From contig CAZKRB010000001.1 in NCBI GenBank assembly GCA_964555065.1, forward strand, positions 1 to 64,000: a DNA stretch of 64,000 bases. The letters run 5' to 3'. This DNA is from Syntrophus sp964555065 (GTDB lineage Bacteria; Desulfobacterota; Syntrophia; Syntrophales; Syntrophaceae). A program made the translations under genes and the position numbers. Below, in pieces: positions 38,904 to 48,929 of the stretch (its first letter is position 1; every line of letters begins with the position of its first letter). The notes beneath the pieces are model-generated. The model saw only the letters and a list, made by a program, of their open reading frames with translations. It was not told where the DNA came from and did no database searches.

Positions 38904-41504
38904 ATGGCCAGTCTGAGAGAGATACTGCATCCTGAATCGGTCGCCCTCATCGGGGCAACCGATAGAGAGAACTCGGTCGGCGGAAGCGTCCTGTCCAATC
39001 TCCTCGGAATGGCGGATCGTCCTCTCTATCCTGTGAATCCCAACCGACAGACCGTCCTCGGCGTCCGGTGCTTCCGGTCCATCGGGGAGGTTCCTTCCCA
39101 CGTCAGCCTGGCTGTCATCGTCACCCCTGCATCCACGGTGCCCGGAATCGTCGAGGCATGCGGAAAAGCCGGCGTGTCCGTCGCCGTCATCCTGTCCTCG
39201 AAGTTCACCGAGGCCCAGATGGATGAATGCGAGCAGAAAATTCTTGAGGTGCGGAAGAAATACGGCCTGAGAGTGATCGGTCCCAACTCCCTGGGTGTGA
39301 TCCTCCCCCACATTGGTCTGAATGCCACCTTTCTTAAGAAAAACCCCAAACCCGGCAATATCGCCCTGATCGCGCCGCTCCTCGGCGATGCCATCCTTGA
39401 CTGGGGTGACACGGTCGGGATCGGAATCAGCATGTTCGCCTCCCTGGGTTCCATGATCGATGTCGGTTACGGAGACCTCATCGATTTGCTGACTTATGAC
39501 TACCATACCCGGAGCCTCATGATTTACATGGAAGCGGTGGGAAACGCCAAACGATTCATCAGCGCTTCCCGTGGCTTTGCTTTCAGCAAGCCCATCGTCG
39601 TGCTTAAGCCCGGCTGGTCGCAAGCCGTAGTTCCACTCCTGGAAAGGCGGGGCAGAAGGACAGGAGACGACCGGGTTTATGACGCCGTTTTCCGGAGAGT
39701 CGGCATCGTGAGAGTGGCCCAGGTGATGGATCTCTTCAATATGGCGAAGGTCCTCGATTCGCAAAACCTTCCCCGAGGCCCGAGAATCGCGGTCGTCACG
39801 AATGCCGGAGATGTGGGGATCATGGCCGCTGAAGCACTGGCTAAGCTGGGAGGCAAACTGGCGAAAATTTCCTCCGGCAACATCGACAGGGGGGATGTTT
39901 TCCTGCCGGAGCAGTGGCACGAGTACTTTCAGGTTGATATGGAGGGGGATGAGGATATTCGGCGGTATGTGAATACCGTTGAGGTCTGTCTCGGCGATGA
40001 CGGAGTGGACGGCATCCTGGTGATCTATACGCCGCGGGTTTTTGCCGGGACCATGGACCTGGCCCAGGCCATGATCGAAGTGTCTCGAAAGTCGGCAAAG
40101 CCGGTCATCGTCACCTGGATTGGAGGGGCGCATGCCGCCGAGGGGCGCCTTATCCTTCTGCGGAACAATGTCCCCGCTTATGCGACTCCGGAGGAAGCAG
40201 TCAAAACCTATTATTACATGTATCTATATCATCGAAACCACGGACTGATCTATGAAACGCCGGCAGAGGTGACAGCGTCCGGCATCCCTCTCATGAACTA
40301 TCTCAAGACGGTCGTCAAGAAGGCTTTAAAAGAGGGAAAGAATACCCTGCCCGGCCAGTACGCTCTCGACCTCCTCAGAAACTATCGAATCGACACGGTC
40401 AGTACCGTCGTGGTGACGAATGCGGAACAGGTTCGCAGTGACATCCGGAATGTGGGCCTTCCCTTGTCCCTTACGATTCGCCCTCTTCATGAGGACAGCG
40501 AGGAGCGGGTGATTTCCCTGACTGCCGAGGAGGATGTCGACGAGGCTTGCCGGGAGGCCAGACAGAGACTTGCTGCGCAGGATGTGGAAATCATCCTCCA
40601 GAAACAGCCGGTGCAGAATTTTTACAGGCTGAAACTCGAGTCAAGAAGAGACCCGGAGTTTCGCACGGTCTTGTTTCTCAGTTCCGATGTCGAAGACCCG
40701 AAGGATCTCAGCATCGGCCTGCCCCCCCTTAACCAGACCCTCGCCAGGCGTCTGCTCGAAGGAGTGGCCATCTATCCCGCTCTGAAAAAGAGCGATGCGG
40801 GAAAGCAAACCCTTTCGATGCTTGAGTATGCCCTCCTGAGCTTTTCGAACCTGGTCACCGATTTTGCGGAAATCGAGAGCATAGAACTTGTCCTGTCGGT
40901 TGGGGAATCAAAGCTCCTTGCAGGAGAGGTGAAAATGATTCTTGCCCCCAACCCCGTTGACTCTTCGTCCTATCCTCATCTCGTGATCACCCCTTATCCC
41001 TCGCACTACATTACGACATGGACCCTTCCGGATGGAACGGAGGTCTTGCTGAGGCCTGTCCGTCCGGAAGACAAGCGCATGTCTGAGGAGATGCTCGCCG
41101 CTCTATCGGAGGAAACGCTGCGGAGCCGATACTTCGGGGTTCGGGATATATCCGACGACCTCGTCGTAAGGTCCTGCAATATGGACTATGGCAGGGAAAT
41201 CGCGATTCTGGCCGAGATCAGGGATCACGAAAAGAAGAGGATGATCGGAGGAAGCCGCCTCATTCATGAACCGGACACCAGGGAAGGCGAGTTTGCCATT
41301 CTTGTTGACGATGGGTACCAGGGCATGGGGCTGGGGGCGAAACTGATTGATGTCCTGATCGGCATTGCCCGGGAGAAGCAGATTGAGGAGATTCACGGAC
41401 TGGTGTTGAGCGAGAACGTGAAGATGCTCGCTCTATGCCGAAAGCTGGGATTCCAAGTGAAGCCTGAACCCGATGGGGTATCGAGGGTTATCCTTTTCCT
41501 CTAA
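38904..41504 (+). CDS. ADP-forming acyl-CoA-synthetase-like protein fused to GNAT acetyltransferase (Pat-like)
   Basis: The 866-residue protein has the architecture of Salmonella Pat. An NDP-forming CoA-ligase region starts SLREILHPESVALIGATDRENSVGGSVLSNLL and includes VIGPNSLGVI. A degenerate ATP-grasp-like region lies at about 500-690. A C-terminal GNAT domain (about 715-866) has VLLRPVRPEDK and GYQGMGLGAKLIDVLI. The usual SQSGA loop is replaced by IAPLLGD (residues near 157), suggesting the ligase half is non-catalytic and regulatory. It probably acetylates enzyme lysines such as acyl-CoA synthetases. The ATG at 38904 has GGGG at suitable spacing. Confidence 0.85.
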   Translation: MASLREILHPESVALIGATDRENSVGGSVLSNLLGMADRPLYPVNPNRQTVLGVRCFRSIGEVPSHVSLAVIVTPASTVPGIVEACGKAGVSVAVILSSKFTEAQMDECEQKILEVRKKYGLRVIGPNSLGVILPHIGLNATFLKKNPKPGNIALIAPLLGDAILDWGDTVGIGISMFASLGSMIDVGYGDLIDLLTYDYHTRSLMIYMEAVGNAKRFISASRGFAFSKPIVVLKPGWSQAVVPLLERRGRRTGDDRVYDAVFRRVGIVRVAQVMDLFNMAKVLDSQNLPRGPRIAVVTNAGDVGIMAAEALAKLGGKLAKISSGNIDRGDVFLPEQWHEYFQVDMEGDEDIRRYVNTVEVCLGDDGVDGILVIYTPRVFAGTMDLAQAMIEVSRKSAKPVIVTWIGGAHAAEGRLILLRNNVPAYATPEEAVKTYYYMYLYHRNHGLIYETPAEVTASGIPLMNYLKTVVKKALKEGKNTLPGQYALDLLRNYRIDTVSTVVVTNAEQVRSDIRNVGLPLSLTIRPLHEDSEERVISLTAEEDVDEACREARQRLAAQDVEIILQKQPVQNFYRLKLESRRDPEFRTVLFLSSDVEDPKDLSIGLPPLNQTLARRLLEGVAIYPALKKSDAGKQTLSMLEYALLSFSNLVTDFAEIESIELVLSVGESKLLAGEVKMILAPNPVDSSSYPHLVITPYPSHYITTWTLPDGTEVLLRPVRPEDKRMSEEMLAALSEETLRSRYFGVRDISDDLVVRSCNMDYGREIAILAEIRDHEKKRMIGGSRLIHEPDTREGEFAILVDDGYQGMGLGAKLIDVLIGIAREKQIEEIHGLVLSENVKMLALCRKLGFQVKPEPDGVSRVILFL

Positions 41505-41810
41505 CCCTCACGCCCGGCAAGGACGCAACGAAGGATGGAAATCATCAGTCAGCTGGATTTATTTTCCTATAAACCCTGAACCGCAGATCCCGATTTCAGA
41601 TCAAAGGCGGAAGGTCGGACAGGGTCTATTCTGCAACCAGACTCACGGACGCCGGCTGCCGCACGGATCCTCTCTCCGCCCATATTGCCCCGCCATGCCG
41701 GCGACATTGCTTCATCGTCTTGGCGACCTGATAGAACAAAAGCCGGTTTCAAAACCGGCAGATTCCCTTTCCCGCCGGCCCAGGCCGCGAGCCGGCTGAA
41801 GGGGCGCTTC
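41505..41810. other. Convergent intergenic region with an mtaD terminator
   Basis: The 306 bases lie between two convergent genes. Only the hairpin at 41738-41759 is recognisable. Other open frames here read as non-coding. Confidence 0.4.
41738..41759 (-). terminator. Terminator after mtaD
   Basis: GCCGGTT (41742-41748) and AACCGGC (41753-41759) form a 7-base stem with a TCAA loop. On the minus strand it is followed by TTTTGTT. It lies about 50 bases past the mtaD stop. Confidence 0.65.
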
Positions 41811-43148
41811 TCATCCTCCGCGGCTCTTCCGGATGTGCTTCGCGATTCCCTCCACCTCCTCCATGACCGCCTCCGGATCCAGGGTGCAGAGTTTCCGGTT
41901 TTCCATGACAATCCGGCCGTTGATGATGGTTGTGAGCACATCGGCGCCGGAAGCGGCGTAGACGAGATGGGAATAGGGGCTGTACATGGGCGTGAGGTGG
42001 GGCTGATTCAGGTCAAGAATGATCAGGTCCGCAGCCTTGCCGACTTCGAGGGCGCCGATCCGGTCGGCCAGTCCCAGGGCTCTTGCCCCTTCGGCGGTGG
42101 CCATCCGGACGACCTGCCGGGCGTCCATGACCGTCGGATTCCCCGTAGCGACCTTGTGGATCTTGGCGGCCGTATCCATTTCCCGGAAAAGGTCCAGGTC
42201 GTTGTTGCTGGCCGATCCGTCCGTGCCCAGGGCAACGGGAATTCCACGGACCTGCATGGCCGGGACGGGGGCGATGCCGGCGGCCAGCTTCATGTTGCTC
42301 TGGGGGGCGTGGGAAACCCGGACGCCGCGGTCGGCGAGGACTTCCTGTTCCTCTTCGTCCAGCCAGACGCAGTGAACGGCGAGGGTGTCCTCATCCAGGA
42401 CGCCGAGTTCGTTGAGGTGCAGCGCCGGGCGTTTCCCGTACCGCTCCTGAATCAGCGCCACCTCCTCCCGGGTTTCCGAAAGATGGACGAGATAGAGGAC
42501 GCCCGCCTTTCGGGCCGCCTCCTTGATCCGGGCCAGGGTTTCCGGGGAACAGGTATAGGGGGAATGGCAGAACAGCGCGGGCCGGATCAGCGGGGAGGCG
42601 CTTCCCCAGGAGTCAAGGAGCCGCTCCACCTTGTCCAACCGGCGGGACGGATCGGGCGTGTCCGGCGTGGGAAAATCAATGAACCCCTGGGAAACCACGG
42701 CGCGCATGCCGGCGTCCCGGGCCGCCCGGGCGACGGAGTCGACAAAGAAATAGCCGTCGCAGAAAGTGGTCGTCCCGGACAGAATCATTTCCGCCATGGC
42801 CAAAAGCGAGCCGGCATAAACCATTTCCGGGCTGACATGCCGCGCTTCCGCGGGGAAGATGTGCTGCTGGAGCCAGGTCATCAGGGGAAGATCGTCCGCC
42901 AGGCCCCGGAAGCAGGTCATGGCCAGGTGAGTGTGGGTGTTCACCAGCCCCGGAAGGATAAGGGTATCGGGTGTATCGAGGATTTTTTTTGTGCGGTAGG
43001 CGTCTTCAGGGAAATCATCGCGCCGCATGATCAGGGCGATGGCGCCGTCGCGGATGCCGATCACGGGATTTTCAATGGGGGCCTGCCCGTCGGACATCGT
43101 CAACAGGAAGCTTCCGCGGACAAGCAGATCCAACTCAATTTTTTCCAT
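41811..43148 (-). CDS. mtaD: 5-methylthioadenosine/S-adenosylhomocysteine deaminase (MtaD)
   Basis: The 445-residue amidohydrolase deaminates S-adenosylhomocysteine and methylthioadenosine in purine and methyl salvage. It has PGLVNTHTHLAMTCFRGLADDL (HxH metal site near 65-67), GTTTFCDGYF, HSPYTCSP, LVHLSETREE (His ligand) and VALGTDGSASNNDLDLF (catalytic Asp). Composite-domain strands at both ends carry the usual IGALEVGKAADLIILDL. The MtaD/SsnA group also includes guanine-type deaminases, so substrate is the likeliest choice rather than certain. Confidence 0.87.
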   Translation of the reverse strand: MEKIELDLLVRGSFLLTMSDGQAPIENPVIGIRDGAIALIMRRDDFPEDAYRTKKILDTPDTLILPGLVNTHTHLAMTCFRGLADDLPLMTWLQQHIFPAEARHVSPEMVYAGSLLAMAEMILSGTTTFCDGYFFVDSVARAARDAGMRAVVSQGFIDFPTPDTPDPSRRLDKVERLLDSWGSASPLIRPALFCHSPYTCSPETLARIKEAARKAGVLYLVHLSETREEVALIQERYGKRPALHLNELGVLDEDTLAVHCVWLDEEEQEVLADRGVRVSHAPQSNMKLAAGIAPVPAMQVRGIPVALGTDGSASNNDLDLFREMDTAAKIHKVATGNPTVMDARQVVRMATAEGARALGLADRIGALEVGKAADLIILDLNQPHLTPMYSPYSHLVYAASGADVLTTIINGRIVMENRKLCTLDPEAVMEEVEGIAKHIRKSRGG

Positions 43149-43920
43149 GGAAAAAGGACCTCGCGGAAATCAGGCTACCGCCGAATCAAAGCGACTGGAA
43201 ACAACACGGTAGGGTATAGCACAGGGTCCATCTTCCTTCAACCGTCTTCCATTGCGCAACAGGATCCATCAACGTAAGTGACGCCGTCCTAAAGATCCAT
43301 TGCTTGCCCATAACGTAAAAGGGACGTTTTGATGCCGTTCATTCAGGGGCTTCCGATTGTTAATGATTTGACCTCACGGTATACGGAACAGGCGGCTCGA
43401 TAGGGAAAAGAGGGGAGCAAGGGGAGGGGGATGAAAACGACTGAAGGGGAGCCGGAAAGACTCCCCTTCAATTCAGGAGGATAAGACGATTCTGGATCTG
43501 TTTCCCATATGTAACCCGGTTTCTTCTGCCCGTTTGAAGTTGCCGGATTTTCGTCTTTTGTCTTACTACTAAGCATTGAATGTGCCACTTGCTTAAGTGA
43601 ATTACAAGTAATCGAAATCATAAAGGAATAAATAAGCGAAGTTCAGGGAAACATAAAAATCCCTTCCGGCGGAGGCAAAAAATGTCGATCACGGGGAAAA
43701 AGCAGATTTTAAAATCATGACTGTAAACGGGATATTATGAAATATCCTCTCGGTTGTCGCCCTTTCGACATTATTGTCGAAGATGGGGACGAACTCCCAA
43801 AGCCACCGGGAAGAAATTTTAAAAAGGTTGACTTTTTCAGGGATCGACCTAAGATGTCCGTCGCAACAGACTTGAAAAATCGAAAGGATAGGTCTTTATC
43901 CGGCAATTCGGGAAAACAAG
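43149..43920. other. 772-base divergent region without a convincing gene
   Basis: This AT-richer stretch separates mtaD from the sensor kinase. It holds a perfect 10-base hairpin (43442-43451 with 43461-43470, loop CCGGAAAGA) and a 12-codon frame after GGAGG near 43682. A 64-codon plus-strand frame at 43737-43931 overlaps the kinase start; it begins MKYPLGCRPFDIIVEDG and is unlike anything I recognise. A promoter candidate near 43828 suggests the tail is the kinase leader. Confidence 0.4.
43828..43855 (+). promoter_or_regulatory. Candidate promoter for the two-component operon
   Basis: TTGACT (43828-43833), a 16-base spacer, and TAAGAT (43850-43855). The leader to the kinase ATG would be about 60 bases. 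Sequence match only. Confidence 0.4.
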
Positions 43921-45711
43921 ATGAAACGTGAAGGAAAAATCATCTGGCAGGATTCCCTGCCCGGCCATGAGCGCTCTTTGCTGCAGCCGCTCTCCGTGGC
44001 GATTGTCTGTGCCGTTTTTGTCGGCCTGATTCTCCTGATGGGGATCATGGATATCCGCCGGAGCGATCGGACGCTCACCGGATTCATGCAGAACCAGGGA
44101 CTGACGACGATCGGCGTCATGCGGAAACTGGCGGAGGAAAACCTGAAAAATCTGATCAAGGCCAGCCAGCGCGAAAATGCGCCCACTTTCACCCCGCTGG
44201 AGGAGGAATCCCTCTCTCCCCAGAATTGGCTGACCTCCGCCCTGGCCGTCATCGGGCGCGATGTGGACGAGAAATGGCAGGCGAAACAGGTAAGCGATCC
44301 GTACCTAAATGAAATCGCCAGCCGGGAGAACCTCTGGCTCATTGCCGTTCTCGATGAGGGCGGGAAGATCGTCTTTCAGAGCCATCCCGCGCGCCCTTCA
44401 CCGGGAGGGGACGATCCGGCGCCGACAGCCTCCGCCTTGTCAAGCGGAACCGATCTGATTACCTCGCTCAAGGAACAGAACATCAATTTTGTAGCCCTGC
44501 GCCGGAACGACGGGAAGGGGACAGTCGTGATCGCCCTGGCAAAGGATGCCCTGCGCTACTGGGCGATGCGGGTCTCCGTGGAGAAGGCACTGGAAAAGCT
44601 GGGAGAGGGGCGGGAACTGGTCTATCTGGTCATTATGGACCGCGAAGGCAGAATCCTGGGGCAGGCGGGAGACGTTCCCCGCTCCTGGAAAAAGCTCGAT
44701 GAGGCCTTCTACTCTGTTCTTTCCGGCCGAAAGAAGGTGGAAACGCGGAAGACGTTCTATGAAGATCGGAAGATCCTGGATGTCACCGCCCCCTTCCAGC
44801 TCAGCGACCGGGCGGGCGGCGTTGCCCGGATCGGGTTGAAGCGGGACAGCGCGGAAAAGATCCTTACGGAAAACCGCCGGAACCTGTTTGTCTCCCTGCT
44901 CTTTACCGTCGTGGTTGCCCTGCTCGCCATGTGGCTCCTCTATCACAATCAGAATCGGCACCTGGCGGGGATCATCGCAATCGAGCGGCGCCTGGAAAAG
45001 GCGGAGCGGCTGTCCTCCCTGGGGCAGCTCGCCGCGGGGGTGGCCCATGAGATCCGCAATCCCCTCAACGCCATCAGCATGGCCAGCCAGCGGCTCAAGC
45101 GGGAGTTCATGCCCGAGGATCCCCAAAAGGCGGCGGAATTCTCCAACATGGCCGGGGTCATCCGGGATGAAATCAGGCGGCTGAACAACATCATCGAGGA
45201 ATTCCTCACTTTTTCCAAGAGTCGGCGTCTCGAGATGCGGGATTATTCCATCACCGAAGTCCTGCGGAAGATGACGGACCTGGTCCGGGAAGAGGCTGTC
45301 TCTCGCGGGATTTCGCTGAACACGAAGTGGAGCGACGATCCTGCAATCATTCCCATGGATGTGGATAAACTTCAGCAGGCGCTGTTCAACCTGGTGAAAA
45401 ATGCCATGGAGTCCATTTCCGGCGAGGGCTCCATCACCATCTCCCTGGAATCCCTCGGCCGCGACCGCCGCGTTATCCGCATCGAGGATACGGGCTGCGG
45501 CATAACCGAGGAGGAACTGAACAAGATTTTCAACCCGGAATACACGACCAAACAGAAAGGGCTCGGGCTGGGGCTCTCCCTGGCGCATGAGATCATCCGA
45601 GGCCATGGCGGAGAAATCCGGGTCTTGAGCCGGGAGAAGGTCGGCACGATCTTTGAGGTCATCCTTCCCGCGGAACGGAAGAAAGAAAATTCGGGAACGC
45701 TCAAGGCGTAA
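43921..45711 (+). CDS. Sensor histidine kinase (NtrB/ZraS-like)
   Basis: The 596-residue membrane sensor has a transmembrane helix at about 20-40 and a periplasmic domain to about residue 315 (Cache-like by length, with IMDREGRILGQAG). A second helix (NLFVSLLFTVVVALLAMWLL) follows. The HisKA domain has LGQLAAGVAHEIRNPLNAISMASQRL with the phospho-histidine near 375, and the HATPase has NAMES, GCGIT and TTKQKGLGLGLSLAHEI. It passes phosphate to the sigma-54 regulator encoded 30 bases downstream. Signal unknown; ZraS-type proteins sense envelope stress or metal. Confidence 0.9.
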   Translation: MKREGKIIWQDSLPGHERSLLQPLSVAIVCAVFVGLILLMGIMDIRRSDRTLTGFMQNQGLTTIGVMRKLAEENLKNLIKASQRENAPTFTPLEEESLSPQNWLTSALAVIGRDVDEKWQAKQVSDPYLNEIASRENLWLIAVLDEGGKIVFQSHPARPSPGGDDPAPTASALSSGTDLITSLKEQNINFVALRRNDGKGTVVIALAKDALRYWAMRVSVEKALEKLGEGRELVYLVIMDREGRILGQAGDVPRSWKKLDEAFYSVLSGRKKVETRKTFYEDRKILDVTAPFQLSDRAGGVARIGLKRDSAEKILTENRRNLFVSLLFTVVVALLAMWLLYHNQNRHLAGIIAIERRLEKAERLSSLGQLAAGVAHEIRNPLNAISMASQRLKREFMPEDPQKAAEFSNMAGVIRDEIRRLNNIIEEFLTFSKSRRLEMRDYSITEVLRKMTDLVREEAVSRGISLNTKWSDDPAIIPMDVDKLQQALFNLVKNAMESISGEGSITISLESLGRDRRVIRIEDTGCGITEEELNKIFNPEYTTKQKGLGLGLSLAHEIIRGHGGEIRVLSREKVGTIFEVILPAERKKENSGTLKA

Positions 45712-45741
45712 CCTCCATTCAGCGACAGAGAATAAAGGGTT

Positions 45742-47112
45742 ATGAAGACACTGAATATCCTGGTCGTGGAAGACGGCCAGTCCCAGCGGGAAATGCTCCG
45801 CGATTTTCTGCTTAAGGAAGGGCACTCCGTAGCGGAAGCGGCCAGCGGAGAAGAAGGGGTGCAGGCCGTTGCAAACGGGGCCTACGACCTGGTCCTGCTG
45901 GATTACAAGATGCCGGGGATGGACGGGATGCAGGTCCTCCAGGAAGTCAAGCGGCTCAATCCGGAAACGGATGTGGTGATCATCACCGCCTACGGGACGA
46001 TTGAAACCGCCGTGGACGCGATGAAGGCCGGCGCCGTGGATTACATCACCAAGCCGTTGGAGTTTGATGAACTTCTCCTGCTGATCGACCGCATCGCGGA
46101 GCGGCGGACCCTGATCCGGGAAAACCAGATCCTCCGCCGGCAGCTGAAGGATCAGGGAGTCACCACGGAGGCGATCATCTATGCCAGCCAGAAGATGGCC
46201 GCCCTCACCAGCATGGCCGCCCGGGTCGCCACAAGCCGCGCCACGGTCCTGTTGCAAGGAGAGAGCGGCACAGGGAAGGAACTCCTAGCCCGGCTGATCC
46301 ATCAGCTCAGCCCCCGATCGGCCAAACCCATCATTACGGTAAATTGCGGCGCCCTTCCGGAGAACCTCATCGAAAGTGAACTCTTCGGCCATGAACGGGG
46401 TTCGTTTACCGGGGCGACGGCGCGGAGGATCGGACGGTTCGAGGAGGCGGACGGGGGGACGCTCTTCCTCGACGAAATCGGAGAGCTGACGATGCCCGTC
46501 CAGGTCAAGCTCCTGCGCTTTCTCCAGGAGCGGGAATTCCAGCGGGTGGGGGGCAATCAGAACATCCGCGCCGATGTCCGGATCATCAGCGCCACGAACC
46601 GGGACCTGGAGGCGATGGTCAAGGAGGAAAAATTCCGGGAGGACCTCTTTTACCGGCTCAATGTGGTGGTCATGTCGATCCCTCCCCTGCGGGAGCGCCG
46701 AGAGGACATCCCCGCCCTGATCGATCATTTCCTGGAGCGTTACGCCGCGGAAAATGCCAAACTGATCAACGGGATCAGCAGCGAAGCCCGGGATCTCCTC
46801 ATGAAGTACGATTACCCGGGAAATGTCCGGGAGCTGGAGAATATCATCGAGCGGGCTGTGGTCATCGCCCGCAGCGACGTCATTGCCCTGGAAGATCTCC
46901 CCTTCCGGGAAGACCGAGCGGCAGCGGCCCCGGCAGCCGCGCCGGAAGAGGGGGAGGGAAAGCTGCGCAGCGCCATGGAAACCCTGGAAAAGCAGATGAT
47001 CCAGGAAGCCATGGAAAAAACGGGCTACCATCAGAGCCGGGCCGCCGAAATGTTGGGCCTCAGTGAGCGGATGCTGCGCTACAAGCTGAAGAAGTACGGC
47101 CTGAAGTCCTGA
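45742..47112 (+). CDS. Sigma-54-dependent response regulator (NtrC family)
   Basis: The 456-residue regulator has a receiver domain with phospho-acceptor Asp54 in LVLLDYKMPGMDG. An AAA+ domain follows, with Walker A GESGTGKE near 174, the sigma-54 contact GSFTGAT near 219, Walker B GGTLFLDEIGEL and sensor YDYPGNVRELENIIERAV. The Fis-type helix-turn-helix at the C-terminus reads YHQSRAAEMLGLSERMLRYKLKKYG. When phosphorylated it would open sigma-54 promoters. Targets are not known; the kinase gene is just upstream. Confidence 0.95.
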   Translation: MKTLNILVVEDGQSQREMLRDFLLKEGHSVAEAASGEEGVQAVANGAYDLVLLDYKMPGMDGMQVLQEVKRLNPETDVVIITAYGTIETAVDAMKAGAVDYITKPLEFDELLLLIDRIAERRTLIRENQILRRQLKDQGVTTEAIIYASQKMAALTSMAARVATSRATVLLQGESGTGKELLARLIHQLSPRSAKPIITVNCGALPENLIESELFGHERGSFTGATARRIGRFEEADGGTLFLDEIGELTMPVQVKLLRFLQEREFQRVGGNQNIRADVRIISATNRDLEAMVKEEKFREDLFYRLNVVVMSIPPLRERREDIPALIDHFLERYAAENAKLINGISSEARDLLMKYDYPGNVRELENIIERAVVIARSDVIALEDLPFREDRAAAAPAAAPEEGEGKLRSAMETLEKQMIQEAMEKTGYHQSRAAEMLGLSERMLRYKLKKYGLKS

Positions 47113-47133
47113 ACCACCCCGCTGAGAACGCCC

Positions 47134-48666
47134 ATGACTTGCGAAGAATTCCCTATGCCGGATCCGGTGCGTGTGCGTACCCTGGCCCCCGAACTCAGTG
47201 GGCCCGAAAAGCCGTTCATCACGCTCAGAGGCGTCACCCTGCGCAGGGGGGACACTCTCCTTCTGCCCGACACGACCTGGGAGATTCGAACGGGCCAGAA
47301 CTGGGCGATCCTGGGGGGCAACGGGTCCGGCAAGTCGGTTTTGGCAGGGGCGGTCCGGGGGGACATCCCCCATGTCCGCGGCGAGCTGATCCGCCATCTC
47401 CCGGAGGCGGCGGGGGAGAGGATCGGCTACCTCTCTTTCGAACTGCAGGAGGAGATCCTGCGGCGCGAGGACCTGTTGGATGACGCCCGCTCCTTTAGCG
47501 GCCGGGGGCAGGGACTCACCGCGGGCGAATTATTTGGCATCGACGCGACAGGCGGTGAAGCCGATTTAGGCTTCGAAGACTTTCTGAACATCCGGCCCCT
47601 TTTGGGAAGGGCCCTTCGCGTGCTGTCCAACGGCGAGATCCGGAAGGTGCTGATAACCCGCGCCCTCCGTTCCGTCCCGAATCTCCTGATACTGGACGAG
47701 CCCTTTGCGGGTCTAGATGCCGCCAGCCGGAAGACCCTGTCCCAAGGGATCAGCGCTCTAATGGCGCAGGGAACGCAGATCATCCTGATCACTCAGCGCC
47801 TGGAAGAGGTCATCGCGGGCATTTCCCACGTCCTGCTGATCCGGGAGGGCCGCGTCTTCAGGACGGGAAGGCGGGCGGAGGTTCTGACCCCGGACGTGAT
47901 CAAACCCTTTTCCGCCGGCCCCTTATCCCTGCCGCCCCTTCCCCGTCCGATTCCCGCCCCCCGGAGGGAGCCCGGGGCGGGGGCCGACCTCCTCGTAGAG
48001 ATGAGAAATGTCCATGTCGCCTTCGGAGGCGTGAAGATCCTGGACCGTTTGACTTGGAGCGTCCGGCGCGGCGAGAAATGGGCGGTCGTCGGACCCAACG
48101 GGTCGGGGAAGACGACCCTGCTGTCCCTGATTTCCGGGGACAATCTGCAGGCCTACGCCAATGACGTCCGCCTCTTCGGCGTCAGGCGCGGCGCAGGGCA
48201 GAGCATCTGGGATATCCGGAAACGGATCGGCCTGGTTTCCCCCGAACTCCAGCTGCGGTACCGAAAGCGGATCCCGGTGCGGGATGTGGTGCTCTCGGGA
48301 TTCTTCGACTCCATCGGCCTTTACCAGAGGGCGAGTGCGGAACAGACGGCCCTCGCCCACGCCTGGCTGGCCTGCGTCGGTCTGCACGACCGCAAGGAAC
48401 GGTCCTTTCCCCAGCTCTCCTACGGGGAAAAGCGGCTGGTCCTGATCGCCAGGGCCATGGTGAAATCGCCCGAACTGCTCATTCTCGATGAGCCCTGCCA
48501 GGGGCTCGACGCAGTGAACCGGGCAAGGGTTCTGACCCTGATGGAGGAGATCGGCCGGCAGGGGGCCACGGCGATGGTTTATGTCACCCACCAGGAATCG
48601 GAAATGATCCCCTCCATCCAACACATCCTCAAGCTGGGCCCGCCGCCTTTCTCGCCTCCGGGATAG
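47134..48666 (+). CDS. Soluble ABC ATPase with two nucleotide domains (ModF-like)
   Basis: The 510-residue protein has two ABC domains and no membrane part. Walker A sites are GGNGSGKS near 61 and GPNGSGKT near 320; signatures are LSNGEIRKVLI (degenerate) and LSYGEKRLVLIARAM; Walker B is LLILDEP in both. The arrangement fits ModF/PhrA-type ATPases, linked to molybdate transport by genome context, but no mod genes are near. A second in-frame ATG at 47155 may be the true start. It may be co-transcribed with the ntrC-type gene (21-base gap). Confidence 0.8.
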   Translation: MTCEEFPMPDPVRVRTLAPELSGPEKPFITLRGVTLRRGDTLLLPDTTWEIRTGQNWAILGGNGSGKSVLAGAVRGDIPHVRGELIRHLPEAAGERIGYLSFELQEEILRREDLLDDARSFSGRGQGLTAGELFGIDATGGEADLGFEDFLNIRPLLGRALRVLSNGEIRKVLITRALRSVPNLLILDEPFAGLDAASRKTLSQGISALMAQGTQIILITQRLEEVIAGISHVLLIREGRVFRTGRRAEVLTPDVIKPFSAGPLSLPPLPRPIPAPRREPGAGADLLVEMRNVHVAFGGVKILDRLTWSVRRGEKWAVVGPNGSGKTTLLSLISGDNLQAYANDVRLFGVRRGAGQSIWDIRKRIGLVSPELQLRYRKRIPVRDVVLSGFFDSIGLYQRASAEQTALAHAWLACVGLHDRKERSFPQLSYGEKRLVLIARAMVKSPELLILDEPCQGLDAVNRARVLTLMEEIGRQGATAMVYVTHQESEMIPSIQHILKLGPPPFSPPG

Positions 48667-48846
48667 GAGGAACTCGCTATACCCCCGGCCTCCCCGGGGC
48701 AGGCGGCCGAGGGTCGAGTCGTCCGCAGTCGTAACGCGTTGAATGCACTGCATCCATGAGAAAAAGTCACGTTTAATTGTAAATATCTGATTTGAGATAT
48801 TCATTGGCAAAATTTGACGGGGTCTCGGCGGGTGGCCACCATCGTC

Positions 48847-48875
48847 TTGACAGACAGAATCCCTCCTCCTAATAT
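48847..48875 (+). promoter_or_regulatory. Strong promoter for the alcohol dehydrogenase gene
   Basis: TTGACA (48847-48852), 17 bases, TAATAT (48870-48875). The leader to the ATG at 48930 is about 48 bases and ends with AAGGAGCG. It shows the gene is a separate unit from the ABC ATPase. Confidence 0.7.
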
Positions 48876-48929
48876 CTTCCCGGTGAGAGAGAACCCTCAC
48901 AATCCTATTGAAAGCCTAAGGAGCGTCCG

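Noticed and set aside
43343..43621. 92-codon minus-strand frame
   Set aside because: Low-complexity composition, no ribosome site and no recognisable motif.
44440..46257. 605-codon frame antisense to the two-component genes
   Set aside because: Overlaps two well-supported genes; sequence is a mirror of their codons.
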